Shown here piece after piece: positions 44,987-56,424 of a stretch of 64,000 nucleotides of DNA. Position numbers and translations under genes: made by a program. The notes under the pieces are model-generated. The model was not told the DNA's origin. It searched no databases and saw only the letters and a program-made list of their open reading frames with translations. The DNA comes from Metallyticus violacea (Eukaryota; Arthropoda; Insecta; Mantodea; Metallyticidae): NCBI GenBank assembly GCA_030762175.1, contig CM060831.1, forward strand, positions 139,477,001 to 139,541,000, given 5' to 3'. Each line of letters starts with the position of its first letter. Within the stretch, counting starts at the first letter, position 1.

Positions 44987-45939
44987 CTGCAAAGAACACA
45001 AAGTCATTCATTAACACAATATTTCAGTTTTTGTAGTAAAGAAGTAAATACATATATGCACATGAACTTTAAGTAGTTGCCATTTTCATCTGAATGAGCT
45101 ATTGATTTAAATGCCAAGTCATAGGAAAATATTAAAAAGAATGTAAACCAAAATATTTGGGTTCTTTTAAAATAGAGAAACTTATAAAGTTAGCGGATAT
45201 TACGAAAGCATTTCCTATCTTACTGTAAATACATATATTATATTTATATTTTTGCTTTCATATTCAGTTTAAATAATAAATATTGCATTTGTAATTCTAT
45301 TTAAACACAAAATTAATTACCCATAATTTTTATACACCTATTCAAATACACAGCACCAATATAGAAATGAAAGGAAATGACCAGAATGTTATGTTGCTAG
45401 GCAACAAAAATAATAAAGAGAAAAAATTTCCATCAAGAATCCTGAGATGTTATGAGATGTTATCACTCTTACAGTGATGCATTTAAAGTTCATGAGAATT
45501 TTATGTTTATGCTAATGGTTAAAAAAAATTATAGCTAGGTGCCAGACAACTAATAGGGTTTAATGCTCCCACTGGATTGCCAAACCTTGTTTGCCTGCAT
45601 TATGTTCTAGTAAAATATACAGACAAGATGTTTCCAATTATGTAACTTGGGCATATTTAAAAAAGAAAAAGTTCTAGAATGTTAAATGGGCTAACAATGA
45701 ACTCTCTCCCTTGATAAAGATTCTATATTGAAGATTATTAATATTTCAGTTCTCTCTCCCCATTTTGCATCCTTACTTATACTTTGTGCTCATTATTTAA
45801 TATGTATCTTTTTCTTTGCTATTGGTATAAAGAGGGGCAGTCCAAGCACTCAACTTCAAGGAACTTTTGTGCATCCTCTGCCTTACGTTAGCCTCCCAAC
45901 AGTCCTACATCTTTCAAGAAGGGCAGAATTTCTTTAAGG

Positions 45940-46960
45940 GGTTCTAGAAAAAGAATACAAGTGTTGGAAAATAATTACCACAAGAGCAACCTCTTAAAAG
46001 TTAGCTAAGATTTCCACATTCATAAAGAATGTGACTGGGAGTTTCATCTGCTTTCTGACAACTCAAACATGAAGGGTTGAAGTAACCATTTTGTAGAGAT
46101 GTCTTTTTAGTAATTCCACCATCTATTGCAGTTTTCTTTTATTTGCCAATTTTGACATACTCTTGCTAAATACTTCTAGCATGATCTTTGAACATTTACT
46201 TTCTTTATCAATTGTTAATATTCTTTATTCTGTTCATCCAGTCCCTGACAATCTATGAGATACCAACGCAGGTTCAGATCCTATGAGTGGATTCCCAGAG
46301 CCTTTCTTAGCCAAACAGTCTGCCTTTTTATTGCCCTGAATACTACTATTTCCTAGCACCTTCATCAGTTAAACAGAATTCCAATATTGTACAATACTTA
46401 GGCATTCCCAAACCAAGGTGATTTGACAGTAGAAATTTCAAGCTCTTTCAGTGCTGCTCAATTTTTTGAAAGTATTGATATATGCCAATATTTATAGCCC
46501 TTGTCAATACTTTCCCTTTCTGCTTAGAAGACTGTTGTACACACTGAAGACTGTTTTCCAGGCTGAATGAAAATTAGCTTTTGCATCTGTACTTGCCAGT
46601 ATCAATGCTAAAGCTGTTCTTGAATACTGTATACTGTAATAGTTCCCTCTTCAAGTCGAAATTACTTTATTTTGCCATTCACTTCTTTCTGGATGACAGT
46701 TAATGTCTTCTCAGATGGGTATTTTGGTGTTCTCAGTCAGTTTTCTTATTAAGTACTAAAATACATTTTGTATTCCTAATGAATTTTCTGTTCCTTTGTC
46801 CCGCAGAGGACACTCCAAGCTGATGAGAGAGCATAAGTGGGCAATCCTGCTTCCATCTCAATCCACAGAAGGGTGAAAGCAGCACCGTAGTTGTTTTAAT
46901 TGCTCTTGTTATTCTGTGTATTCTGCAGGTTTTTAACTTAGTTCTAGTACACCAGATAAT
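45940..46960 (-). mobile_element. LINE fragment with RNase H domain
   Basis: Reading leftward, pieces give TRTALALILASTDAKANFHS, then SAWKTVFSVYNSLLSRKGKY, GNKKADCLAKKGSGNPLIG (around 46335-46285, the His/Asp end of RNase H, GNExAD) and SCLSCQKADETPSHILYECG (around 46070-46010), a C-x2-C...H...C zinc knuckle. This C-terminal architecture (RNase H then CCHC) belongs to I/R1/jockey-type LINEs with RNase H and differs from LINE-A to LINE-D. Dead copy. Confidence 0.75.
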
Positions 46961-47167
46961 AGAGGTTCTAACTATAATGGTAAACCTAATTCCAATATTT
47001 TTTTTTTGTGCAAGACCTCAATTTTACCAAAAATATGTTTACAGATTCAATTGGTTCTGTAGGCTCTGTTAGTATAGTGTTCCAAGAGTTAGTCCTTTAT
47101 CCGATATAAAAACAAGGTACTTCACTTATTTATCCTTCCCATATCTCTTTATTTATTATATATATTG

Positions 47168-47440
47168 TTGGTCATGATGATGTAGTGGTAACCATACTTG
47201 CCTTCTAAACCCAAGATCGATGGATTTTTTCGTGCGTAAAAATCCTAAGTATGGCTTCCTTTGAAAGCGAAGTAAAGCTGTGGGTCCCTATCGTACATTT
47301 AGGGCATGAAAAAGAACCCCAAGGCTGAAAAAAGAGGCCTCTGAGCAAAATTTGTCGGCCATTTCATGCCCTGGATAGAATGGAACACTGATGACCTGAG
47401 ATGTTAAAGAGCATCCATAAATAAAACAAATCAATCAACT
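47168..47440 (+). mobile_element. SINE-2 with deleted B box
   Basis: The head gtagtggtaaccatacttgc runs to aacccaagatcgatggattt. About 25 bases containing the B box (GGTTCGAACCC in the other copies) are missing. The rest (ttttttcgtgcgtaaaaatc, ggcctctgagcaaaatttgt, gcatccataaataaaac) is well kept. Confidence 0.9.
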
Positions 47441-48000
47441 CATTATTTATTTTTTAAAAACTATGTTTATTTAGTCAATATATTAGGAAGAATGAAATCT
47501 ATTAAAAAGTTTATGATGTTTGTTCAGTGTAACTAGCATTGTTTTTTGGGGGGGAGAGTAAGTATTTTCTTGGGGATTTGTGGAATTTTTTTTTCACTCT
47601 GCATAGTGTGGAGCCCATTGCTACAAAGAATCATACCATTTGTATCTAATGAGTCAAAGTAGTTTGCCAAACATGTTTATTAACAGAAAAAGGCAAGAAG
47701 AAAAATGAACTTGAGTGTATGAATTACAAAGTGAAGCAAATATTTTTCTCTTTCTTCTGCCCAATGTAGAAAAATATTAGTTTTGAAAATTAAAGATAGA
47801 TTATTTTTCCTTTGAAATTTTAAAATTGTATTTATTTTTGGTTTACAATGTGGTAAAATAATGTTTCCAACCAAGTGAAAAGAAATTTGATGCTTATGCT
47901 CTGGCGCTACCTGAGATACCATAGAGCTTGAATTTGGATATGACTTTAGAGTACCAACCATGCAAAAAAGAAACATTACCCACTTTAAGATTATTGGAGT
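47441..48000. other. No recognised feature
   Basis: A 110-codon - strand frame (47680-48012) includes SQVAPEHKHQISFHLVGNII then LPHCKPKINTIL. This looks less random than its surroundings but has no supporting splice sites that I could define and no recognised family. Confidence 0.3.
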
Positions 48001-48165
48001 CAAACTACACACACTATTGGTTCCATTGTTTAAATGTATGACATGTTTTGCAGACCATCATTCTACATGTAAATAAGTGGAGCCAATAAGAGTATGTAGT
48101 TCAACTCAATCCTAAAATAATATTAATTATATGATTAGCTTTGCTGTACAAGTTCCAATTAGTTT
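48001..48165. mobile_element. Short palindromic PLE element
   Basis: The left arm caaactacacacactattgg (48001-48040) is the inverse of the right arm ending agagtatgtagttcaactc (48063-48107), over about 40 bases with mismatches. The loop acatgttttgcagaccatca is a worn hammerhead region. The outer right sequence (48095-48140) is the PLE end that also occurs alone at 2276-2370. Confidence 0.6.
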
Positions 48166-48659
48166 TCAAATTACCCACTTTGTTGCTCAGGCAAGAGGAG
48201 TTGTCACCTGTTTCTGCCTTAAATTTCTTATTACACATCTTAATATTCACTGTCCTCCAGGCTTCATTAACCAACAGTTTTTCCTTTCTTATTGTCAGAT
48301 ATTGCTAAAATACTAAAAATCACCTTAACACTGATGTCATGTATGTTATTATCATAGCTAGTAGACACATTTGTTGTATCATTTCAGCCAAAAGGAAGCA
48401 TTCTGTCTCATATGAGATACTTACTTCCCTTACATTCACAATAAACATTCCTATTCAGGGCTGTTCTTATGGTTGGAAGAAAGTAGTAGCCATTTAACTA
48501 TTGCACAAATCTTACTTACACAAGTATAGTTTTTGTCTACTACCTCCCAGTTTAATACAAATGTCCTGAGTCAACGTCTCTTTTCTCCCTGAAGATTATG
48601 GAACTTTATAGTATTTTGTGATTAAAAAGTATAGAACATGCTCTACAAATCATTTATTT

Positions 48660-50178
48660 CAGGGTCATTTCATACACAATGCACATTTTTTGGCAATATA
48701 TTTTTTCAATGCTTCAATATAGTCTCCCTGCATATTAATGAGAGTCCCATGTATGGAAAGCTGTGCTATTCCATTCAAAGCACCATTTCTGTTCATTATT
48801 CAAATGGCTTGGATAATGGAAGTAGAAAACTCTTCCAAAGGAAAGTGACGTCCATGCATGGGATTTGTCAACTTTGGGTATAAGTTGAAATTTGGTGGAC
48901 TCATGTCCTGACTATAGGGCAAATAAAGTAAAGCTTCCCATTCATATTCATGCAGTTTATTGGTCAAAACATTCCCTGTGTGCATAAAAGATTGTAAGGA
49001 AAGGTGAATGGCCCAGCCTCAAGCAAATGTCAGTTTTTATGCATTTTATTACATAGTCATGATGATAAACTGTGGTAATACTTGCTCTACTTGGGATTCT
49101 TGTCATAAAGATTCCTTGGTGATTAAAAGCAAATATCATCATTTGCTTGACCTTTGATTGTGCTTGAGGAAATTTTTTTAGTTGTGAGAAAGATGAGCCT
49201 CTCTACTTAAATTGTAATTTCAACTCCAGCTTATCTAATATATGTTTTAGCAATAGCAAAAATTTGAATACTTGGCCTTCAATGTTGAATCTTTGTTTCC
49301 GAAAATTTGCATTTGCAAGTCCTTACATTTCTGCAGATCTCAAGAAAAGTGGGACCCATTGCATACAAAGTTTATATTCTCTAAATCATTTTTCAATAAT
49401 AGAATACTGAAGATGGTGGAATCATCAGGGCTTCTGAAAGCTCCTCACATGTCGCACAATCTTCTTCTTCTTTTTTTTAATGGTTTATAACACCCATTTT
49501 TACTACGATGGCACCACAGGCAGTAAACACTGATGATGCACAAGATGAAATGGTATATTGGGAAAGGTTTTTTAAGGAAGGAAATGTTCCAGGCCTAAGT
49601 TTAGGGTTCCTCCTGGCATTTGCTATTTATTAGGACTGAGGAAAACCTGGAAAAAACCTGTCAGAGAGGACAATCCTGGCAGGGTTTGAACCCCAGACCT
49701 CCCATTCATGAGTCTGCTCCTTCACCACCTCGGCCACCCATGACCGTTTCCACAATCTTCTTGAAGAGCACCTGCCATAAGTTTCACACTTAATTAATCT
49801 GTTGATATCTTTGGCCTTTCTGACTTTGGGTCATCATTTATGCTCACATGACCAACATTGAAAATAGTTAACCCAATAAGAAACTGTACTGTGACTTCAC
49901 CATAAACTTCGCTCAAAGCACTATGAATTTCTGTGGGGTTTTTGCTATGTAAAGTTTCAATGTTATGTTATGCCTTCTGATCTTGAACAATCACAGTACT
50001 TGACATACCTACCACATCAATTTCTAGCTCTTGTTATCTATACACAGATATTCTATGGACATAATGAGTGCATATGTTTCTTTCTCATGCATTCAACTGC
50101 AACTAACGAAATTTTCATTAATGTTGCATCATCCAATATGCAGTATTGTCAACTGTGCATTATTTACGAAATGACTCG
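48660..50178 (-). mobile_element. Mariner transposon, nearly whole, interrupted by a SINE
   Basis: The ends cagggtcatttcatac (48660) and, inverted at the right, cgagtcatttcgtaaata (50178) form terminal repeats. Leftward on the - strand one reads GLTIFNVGHVS and DDPKSERPKIST (around 49870-49790), MMIFAFNHQGIFMTRIPSRA (around 49142-49085), then YEWEALLYLPYSQDMSPPNF and NLYPKLTNPMHGRHFPLEEF (48945-48835). This is the mariner order including a worn SPDMSPCDF catalytic box. Without the SINE it is about 1.2 kb, the usual mariner length. Stops make it inactive. Confidence 0.87.
49467..49750 (-). mobile_element. SINE-1 inserted in the mariner, 12-bp target duplication
   Basis: Head from gtcatgggtggccgaggtgg (about 49745 leftward), B box-like GGTTCAAACCC (around 49692), and the shared 3' end (tgtttataacacccattttt region at 49485). 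The direct repeat cacaatcttctt lies at 49455-49466 and 49751-49762. Confidence 0.93.
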
Positions 50179-50184
50179 TATTTA

Positions 50185-50930
50185 AAACAAATAAGTGTTG
50201 CACAGCTCCCTGAAGTAAATTTTATTTTAATCTATCATCAGTAGAATTATTTTCAAATTCAATTTTTTTATAGGTAATCACTCAAATTTCACTAACTTTG
50301 TTCCACTTAATGGACATGTTTCAAAGGTTGTTTACTTGTTTATCAGCTGTGTGGTATTCAGATGCTACTTTATAGATTTTATAAATTTGGTGATGAGATA
50401 ACTGAAATAAAAGAAGCTAACTTTTAAAAATTATTTCTTATACTCTATAAAAGTTTAAAACCAGACATTTAACACAAACATTGACAGAGAACAAGAAAAA
50501 TATTTATTTTCTTTATTTATTTTACATATTTGATATAAACAATTATTCACAATGATTAAATCTAAAATGCAGGTTATAGAAGCAGTGTTGCATAAATATA
50601 GCTAATATGATCTTGCTATAGGAAAGTTAAGCAGAAAACATTCGAACTGAAATGTGAATAGTTATCCTCCTCCCTGCCTAGTTAAGGATTATTGCCTTTA
50701 TTTCAAGAATGTTTTATACATACAGATTTGCATATATTTTAAAAAACTTGTCCCTTTTGTGGAGTAGTTCTGTCCTAAAGATATAACATATTTTTAAATT
50801 AGTTAGTCAATAAACATTTACGAGTAACAGAAGATGCGATGTGTAGTCTAAATGTGCACAAGCTAAAAGTAAAATAGCTATGAAAACTGTTGAATTAAGT
50901 TTGCATAAAGTTCCCATTTTGCCAGTGCAA
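50185..50930. other. Intergenic DNA, nothing recognised
   Basis: AT-rich sequence between the mariner and LINE-D, with no coding or repeat signal. Confidence 0.4.
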
Positions 50931-50934
50931 TGGA

Positions 50935-51720
50935 TATGAGGCTGTGGTTCAGTCAAAGATGATGTATGCTGTAGAAATTTTGGAAGTATCAAAGGGGTGG
51001 CCAAAATTTATATATATAGAATGTTTTGGAGAAGTTCTGCATTACCTAAAAGTTCACTGAGGGAGGTGAATTTGGCAGAACTAGGAATAGTAAGAACTAA
51101 AAGACAATAGTGGAAAAATATCTTGAAATATTGGCAAAATGTTTAAAATTAGATTATAACAATATAATAAAAGACTGTTTTCAGAGTTGGTTTGGAGAGG
51201 TGGGGAAAATATTAGATGAAATTGGAATAGAGGATGTGTGGCGACTGGGTGAAAGTAACATCAATGGATTTTGGAAAGAACTGATGCAGAGGATAGAAGA
51301 GGCAGAGGGCAAGAGATTTGGGCTAGTTTTTAGGATAAAAGTTCTTTACACTTATATTAAATAATTTTAAAAAATTGGGGACGGGAGAAATATATAGATA
51401 ATTGTAATCAATTTGGAAGAATAGGTCTTGCAGAGATGCATAAGGAGTATTATTTCTAAGAGAAAAAACTTTAAAACTTTAAAGAAGAAGGTATAATGTG
51501 TGGGGAAAGTGGTTAGTCCTTTCCATCGTCTAATAGAATGTGAAATGGTAAAAAAGTGGTATTTGGGATGAAAAATGGGATAAACTACAAGATATAGTTG
51601 CAATAAAATGTCAGATATGAGGGTGGAGAAAATAAACAAAATTGGGGAATTCTTACGAAAAGTAAGGGATAAGTGGAGGAGAAGTATAAGGAAGGAACTT
51701 GAGGGCATACACAGTTGTGA
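50935..51720 (+). mobile_element. LINE-D: 3' fragment of the LINE-A/B/C type
   Basis: Pieces read VQSKMMYAVEILE (around 50955), WRLGESNINGFWKELMQRIE (51240-51299) and, at 51510-51550, a SPFHRLIECEMVKKWY segment matching the H...EC part of the C-terminal zinc knuckle in LINE-C. Stops and frameshifts are frequent. The 5' part is missing. Confidence 0.7.
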
Positions 51721-51980
51721 AAATGTTAATTTATTTTAAGGGTTCTTTACAATACATATAACCTAGTATTTAAAATATGGGAGAACCTCAGTTTTAGTAC
51801 TGTTTAAGTCTTACATGTTTGGTATATTTAATTGTAATGCTGTTTGCCGAAATTTAATTCATTCAATTCAATAGTCAATAAAATGGGGGAAAATTGAATT
51901 AATTACTGACTTCAAAATGCACAAAAAAGTAAAAATAATGAAACAAGATAATTTATAAATTAAATGTTTTAACTGGTAAA

Positions 51981-52130
51981 TAGGTTACACACTCTTATTT
52001 CTCCACTTGCCAAGTTTTATTGGCAGAACATGTCCACATTCTCAGCTACTCGTTCCTGTAGACATGGGTCTAGGAAACATTTTCTGCCAATAAATTTTGG
52101 TAATTGAAGAGATAAGAGTATGTAATAGGC
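51981..52130. mobile_element. Short palindromic element, PLE-like
   Basis: The arms 51981-52030 (taggttacacactcttattt and onward) and 52081-52130 are inverse copies over about 50 bases, with roughly ten differences. The 50-base loop contains gtagacatgggtctaggaaac, a small stem (TAGAC/GTCTA) followed by GGAAAC as in hammerhead cores, but the CTGANGA box is not recognisable. The arm sequence acactcttattt resembles the PLE ends. Confidence 0.55.
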
Positions 52131-52393
52131 TCACCAGCTAAAGCATTGAATTTATTGTTATATCTACATTGTGGAAATTATAAAAAGCTATATTTAAATA
52201 AGGTAATTTTCCAAAATATAAATAGTATGATCAAAATGAAGTATGCATAGATTATAAAAGAGATAATTTAAATTTTATATTCCGGTACAATATTTTCAAA
52301 ACATATTTACTCTGACCGTTTATGCATTCCAGTTGATGAAAAATATTCTTGTACCTAAGAAACCAAAGCTTCCTTTGGCAAATCCTCTTATTT

Positions 52394-52399
52394 TTTATT
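52394..52399 (-). terminator. AATAAA polyadenylation signal of RTF2
   Basis: AATAAA on the - strand lies 33 bases beyond the RTF2 stop codon, giving a very short 3' untranslated region. A cleavage site was not determined. Confidence 0.55.
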
Positions 52400-52431
52400 C
52401 ATATATAGTTATATAAATAAAAACTGTTTCT

Positions 52432-52634
52432 TTAATTATAAAATGGATTGTAAGTAATCCAGTGTGCTTTAGTCTGAGCTTGAGCTTTTTCATGAGAAGT
52501 GAACAGTGACTTGTAAACTTCACTGGCTTTTGGATCCTTTGCAACACTGTAATCCAGTTTACTCTTCTTATACAATGGGTTCTCAATTCCACGTGAGACA
52601 GAAGCAGGTCTTTTGTCCATTTTTACTGGAGCAG
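52432..52634 (-). CDS. RTF2: RTF2 last coding exon
   Basis: Acceptor cttttctttctttctag ends at 52635 and stop TAA is at 52434-52432. The peptide is APVKMDKRPASVSRGIENPL, then YKKSKLDYSVAKDPKASEVY, KSLFTSHEKAQAQTKAHWIT and YNPFYN. The family's C-terminus is known for a SE-x-YKSLFT-x-H segment and an AHWVTY/H end close to the stop; both are present. It begins with two bases completing a codon, so the upstream exon must end in phase 1; see the exon at 60027-60297. The intron between them is about 7.4 kb. Confidence 0.95.
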
Positions 52635-52639
52635 CTAGA

Positions 52640-52980
52640 AAGAAAGAAAAGAGAAATATTACAGACAAATTTATTACTAAATTACTAATCAAATTTTCAT
52701 GAAAGTATATTTTCAATGCTTTCATATACTCGCTTAGTCACTGGCATTTTTAAAAAAGATTTTTGTGAAGAAAATGATTGGACAGTGAGATCTCTACAAT
52801 GGATGTTTGATAGTATTTCTCAGTGAAGAACTTTTTTTTAAGTAAGTGTCAGAAATGTAACCAGTATAATCTTAATAGGAATAATCACTAATAAGATAAT
52901 GGATGACAAAAATGTTAGTGAACAGTTAGTCAGATCAAGCTGTCTGGGTAATTTTTTTTCCCTCTCTTATCCTGAAAGGT
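52640..52980. other. Start of the long RTF2 intron, nothing recognised
   Basis: No repeat or exon could be supported here. The remaining intron is described by its repeats. Confidence 0.5.
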
Positions 52981-53165
52981 GATTGTTGATTTGGTTTATT
53001 TATGGATGATCTTTAACAACTCAGATCATCAGCATCCCATTCAATTCAGGATGTGAAATGGCCCAGAAAACCCATAGCGTTACTTTCCTTCAGAAAGAAG
53101 CCATACTTATTCCCACCAAAAAATCCATCAACCCTGGCCAGGATTGAATCCATGATCTTGGTCCT
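52981..53165 (-). mobile_element. SINE-2, truncated old copy
   Basis: The stretch gattgttgatttggtttatt then tatggatgatctttaac is the SINE-2 tail on the - strand, like 31760-31797. The body continues to accctggccaggattgaatc, the B box region (about 53150). The middle carries a deletion of the gaggcctctgagc block. Confidence 0.8.
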
Positions 53166-53282
53166 GAGAAGATAAATGCCAGATAACTTTAAGGACTCTA
53201 AGGCCAAGGACTCTAAACTCATTTGTACCATCATTCCTACAGACTTACACCAATAGTATTCCATACACAACTTACAGAGACT

Positions 53283-53548
53283 GCCTCAGGTGGCTGAGGT
53301 TGTTAAGGCGCAGGTTCATGAGGGGGAGGTCTGGGGTTCGAATCCTGCCAGGACCATCCTTCTTGACTGAGGTTTCTTCCAGGTTTTCCTCAGTCCTCAT
53401 AAATGGCAAATGCCAGAGAGGTACCCTAAACTTAGGCCTGGATGTTTCCTTCCTTCACAATATATCATTTCATATCATATATCACCAGTGTTCACTGTCT
53501 GTGGTGCCTCAGTAGTAAAAACAGGTGTTAAACACCATTAAAAAAAAC
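53283..53548 (+). mobile_element. SINE-1 copy
   Basis: The head caggtggctgaggttgttaa has B box GGTTCGAATCC (53335-53345). The body has tcctcagtcctcataaatgg, the 3' end is tgtggtgcctcagtagtaaa followed by ttaaacaccatt, and a short A tail ends it. It lies in the RTF2 intron, opposite to the gene. Confidence 0.92.
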
Positions 53549-54029
53549 CTACAGATGTCCCAAGTAGACCAATGCAGTCAAAGCAACAATAAATAAAACA
53601 TTAAAAGCAGTGCGTGTACAGAACACAAAAAGAAATCATGTTTTTTCTAATACCATGAAAAATGGCATATAAATTTTTTACTTTTTATTTTCAGTTTAAA
53701 ACTACTTGTGTCCACAGCATCCTCAAACTATATATGTCCTCTGGGTATTGCAAAATAAATAACTAAACAGGCACAATAGATATCCTGCCAAGTTGAAAAA
53801 TAGTTCTAATAACCAAAATCTATTATATAAATTTCACTGCCATTAAACTTAACAAAAGAGTAAATTTATTCAAATGCTTAGCAGGAGGAACAAACACACA
53901 AGAAATACTGAACACATATACTATATCAAACTTATAATGAAATATGATACTGAAATAATGGCCAATAAGTTACAGTAAACCTACAGAAATATTATGAATA
54001 CGTACCATCTACTGGAACACACAAAATTT

Positions 54030-54056
54030 AACAACAACAACAACAACAACAACAAC

Positions 54057-54117
<61 letters not shown>

Positions 54118-54118
54118 T
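54030..54118 (+). repeat. (AAC)n(AAT)n microsatellite
   Basis: About nine AAC units followed by about twenty AAT units. It is the longest simple repeat in the window. Confidence 0.97.
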
Positions 54119-54939
54119 AGTTGAACTGTATAAGACAAATAATGCAAATCTTTGTCAGCCATCAGAAACCAACCTTGAAAAGATCAGCTTTAACTCCAAT
54201 TATGTCCAATAGAAGCTTTGCCAAGATAAAAAATGATGATCGTTGCAATTTCGATGTAACTCCAATCAACTGTATCACCTTGTGGTGACCAAGCTCCGCA
54301 CATATAACTCAAAGTGAAATACTGAAATCTACAGGTCAACATATCTAGTTCTACTCACTTGTACATCCTATCAGTATATACTTGGTGTTATCCAGACTGT
54401 TTTCTTTTCCTTTTATTTCCCCTCTCTCAGTATTTCTTATACTTTATTCCTAAGTATATTCTATCACTAACCACAGTATTTACACATATTAAGGAATGAT
54501 TTATCTTGAGTCTCTCACATAATCATTTCATCTCCTATATTTTCCAATTAATGTCAATCTATGGGACTGAAATATTTCCTAATGCCAGATTATGCAGATT
54601 ATGAAAATTATGTGAACTGTAATGTGTTTTGTAAAACTATCCATAGGAAAAGAATCACATACTGCTTCAGCCAAACAATTATTCAAATTTCAAGAAATGA
54701 AAGATAATTCACATTCCCCATTACTTACTCCAGTTTCATCCTTAAGTCCTCTGTCAAGAGTTGACTCCGATTCTAACACAATGATTCAAGGAATTTAAAA
54801 TCTTTTTTTGGATTTGGTTTTAAGAAAATTTAGGATTCTTCCCACCTCTATTTACAATCAATAAGTGTCCATATTTATGACAAGAATCTCACTGCCAGGC
54901 TTATGCCAACATATAATTAAGATCATTGTATGATTGAAT

Positions 54940-55400
54940 CTAACTACACACTCTTTTTGCTCTAGTTACTATTTAAATGTAGAACATGTTTCACAGACTG
55001 TTGCCCGCATCCTCAGCTAACCATCGACTGCTGGATAATTTGTTATGCTTTGGGGATATATATTCTGCTCTGGTGGAGGTATGATGAACTTAAAGTTTAT
55101 GTTTTCATCCCCAGAAGTGACAAAGATCATTAATCTGTCTCTGTATTTGAAAATGTAGATTTTTCTCCCATATAGCTACTCTGTAGGTCCTTGTGCTGAT
55201 TTTAATAATTTTGCTTTATTCACTAGTTGTGGTTTTCTGTCCTGAAATGAGATGCTAGTGCAGATTTCTCCATTTGTTTGTATTTTATGTTTTTGAAATG
55301 TTCTTTTAACTGTATGCCTATGTTTCTCTTTGCTTTTCCAATATAGACTTTTTTGCATTCTGCACAAATTTCTTCAGCAATGAGAAAAAATCCTAATCGT
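54940..55400 (-). mobile_element. PLE remnant: C-terminal nuclease region plus hammerhead-like core
   Basis: Leftward, the - strand reads LYWKSKEKHRHTVKRTFQKH (around 55350-55290; the YIGKxK block is blurred by a frameshift as in the 26.5 kb copy), then KIQTNGEICTSISFQ and KAKLLKSAQGPTE. A hammerhead-like core follows at 55016-54988: CTGAGGA, T, GCGGGC, loop AACA, GTCTGT, GAAAC. All conserved core bases are kept there. The outer end (54940-54985) carries the actacacactctttttgctc arm shared with 63.4 kb. Confidence 0.82.
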
Positions 55401-55424
55401 AGTTTAACAATATGTATTCAACAC

Positions 55425-55800
55425 AATAATGCTAGTCGAGGATAAAAGGGCATTTTACAAGCTCAATAAAGACTGCCATATGTATGATACAAGAAGCGTA
55501 AGCGATTACCATAGGGTGAGCATGATTAAAACTCAAACCTATAAGGACCCATATAAAATAAGAGCTGTATTATATAATAAATTACCATCGTCTCACAGAC
55601 TTGAAATTTAAATCTGTTCTAAATATGAATATGAGTATATATATGTACATATGATTATAACTTGATTACTATGTAAATAATCTGTACTATTTATTATATT
55701 AAACTAATTGTTAGAATCATGACAATGTCAGATGCTCTTGTAAGAGTCTATTTGCTGCAATAAATTGTTGTTATCATCATCATCACCACCATCACATCTT
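55425..55800 (+). mobile_element. LINE 3' end of a second family
   Basis: The reading FYKLNKDCHMYDTRSVSDYH then RVSMIKTQTYKDPYKIRAVL and YNKLPSSHRLEI is the typical extreme C-terminus of jockey/CR1-type LINE proteins (Y-x-TR ... lyNxLP). After the stop the sequence ends in aataaattgttgttatcatc and an ATC/ACC repeat tail. It may be the same family as the RT fragment at the right edge (63755-63990), but the two do not overlap. Confidence 0.65.
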
Positions 55801-56424
55801 ATGTGGATCTATTGCACTGTATGGATATAAGTCTTTATTGGAATGTAAAGTAGATTGCCTCCTCATGGTGGACTCTGAGGTAAAGCAAAATGTCTATAAA
55901 ATAAGACAAAAACATCCCAGCAAGGAAAAGAAACAAAACAAATCAGGACTAGCACATTTTAGTTTTAATGTAGGTGATCATGGAAGTTAATTTTCACATT
56001 GGCACAAGTAGTCCTGTTCCATGGATTTGTCACATTTGACTTCTTTGTTTAGAGCTGAAGGCAGACTTTTGTTTATGATACCCTTAATGCAACAGAATGA
56101 GTTACCCCATGATGTGAGCTTTATTTAGAGGAATTTTTAAATCTTTTCAAGATGTAATGGAAACAGCTTTTTCCCTCTTCCCCATTCCCCACTCCACAGA
56201 GCTCTCAAGCCCAGAACACAACTACATTAATAAAGATGTCATTACAACCACCTCTTTAATTTTTTTGTCCTGTAAACATATAATGTCAAAATTTTCTACA
56301 CATAAATTTGAAGTTTGGAATTTTTACAGTGAAATAACTTGTTATATTTTCTACACATATTTAATTCAAAGAATTTTTGGGTCTTATTTTTGTGTGTCAT
56401 GCTTTAAAAGCATCACTTTAACAT

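Noticed and set aside
50807..51004. 65-codon - strand frame with a hydrophobic centre, like a secreted peptide
   Set aside because: It overlaps the start of LINE-D on the other strand and lacks splice or promoter support.
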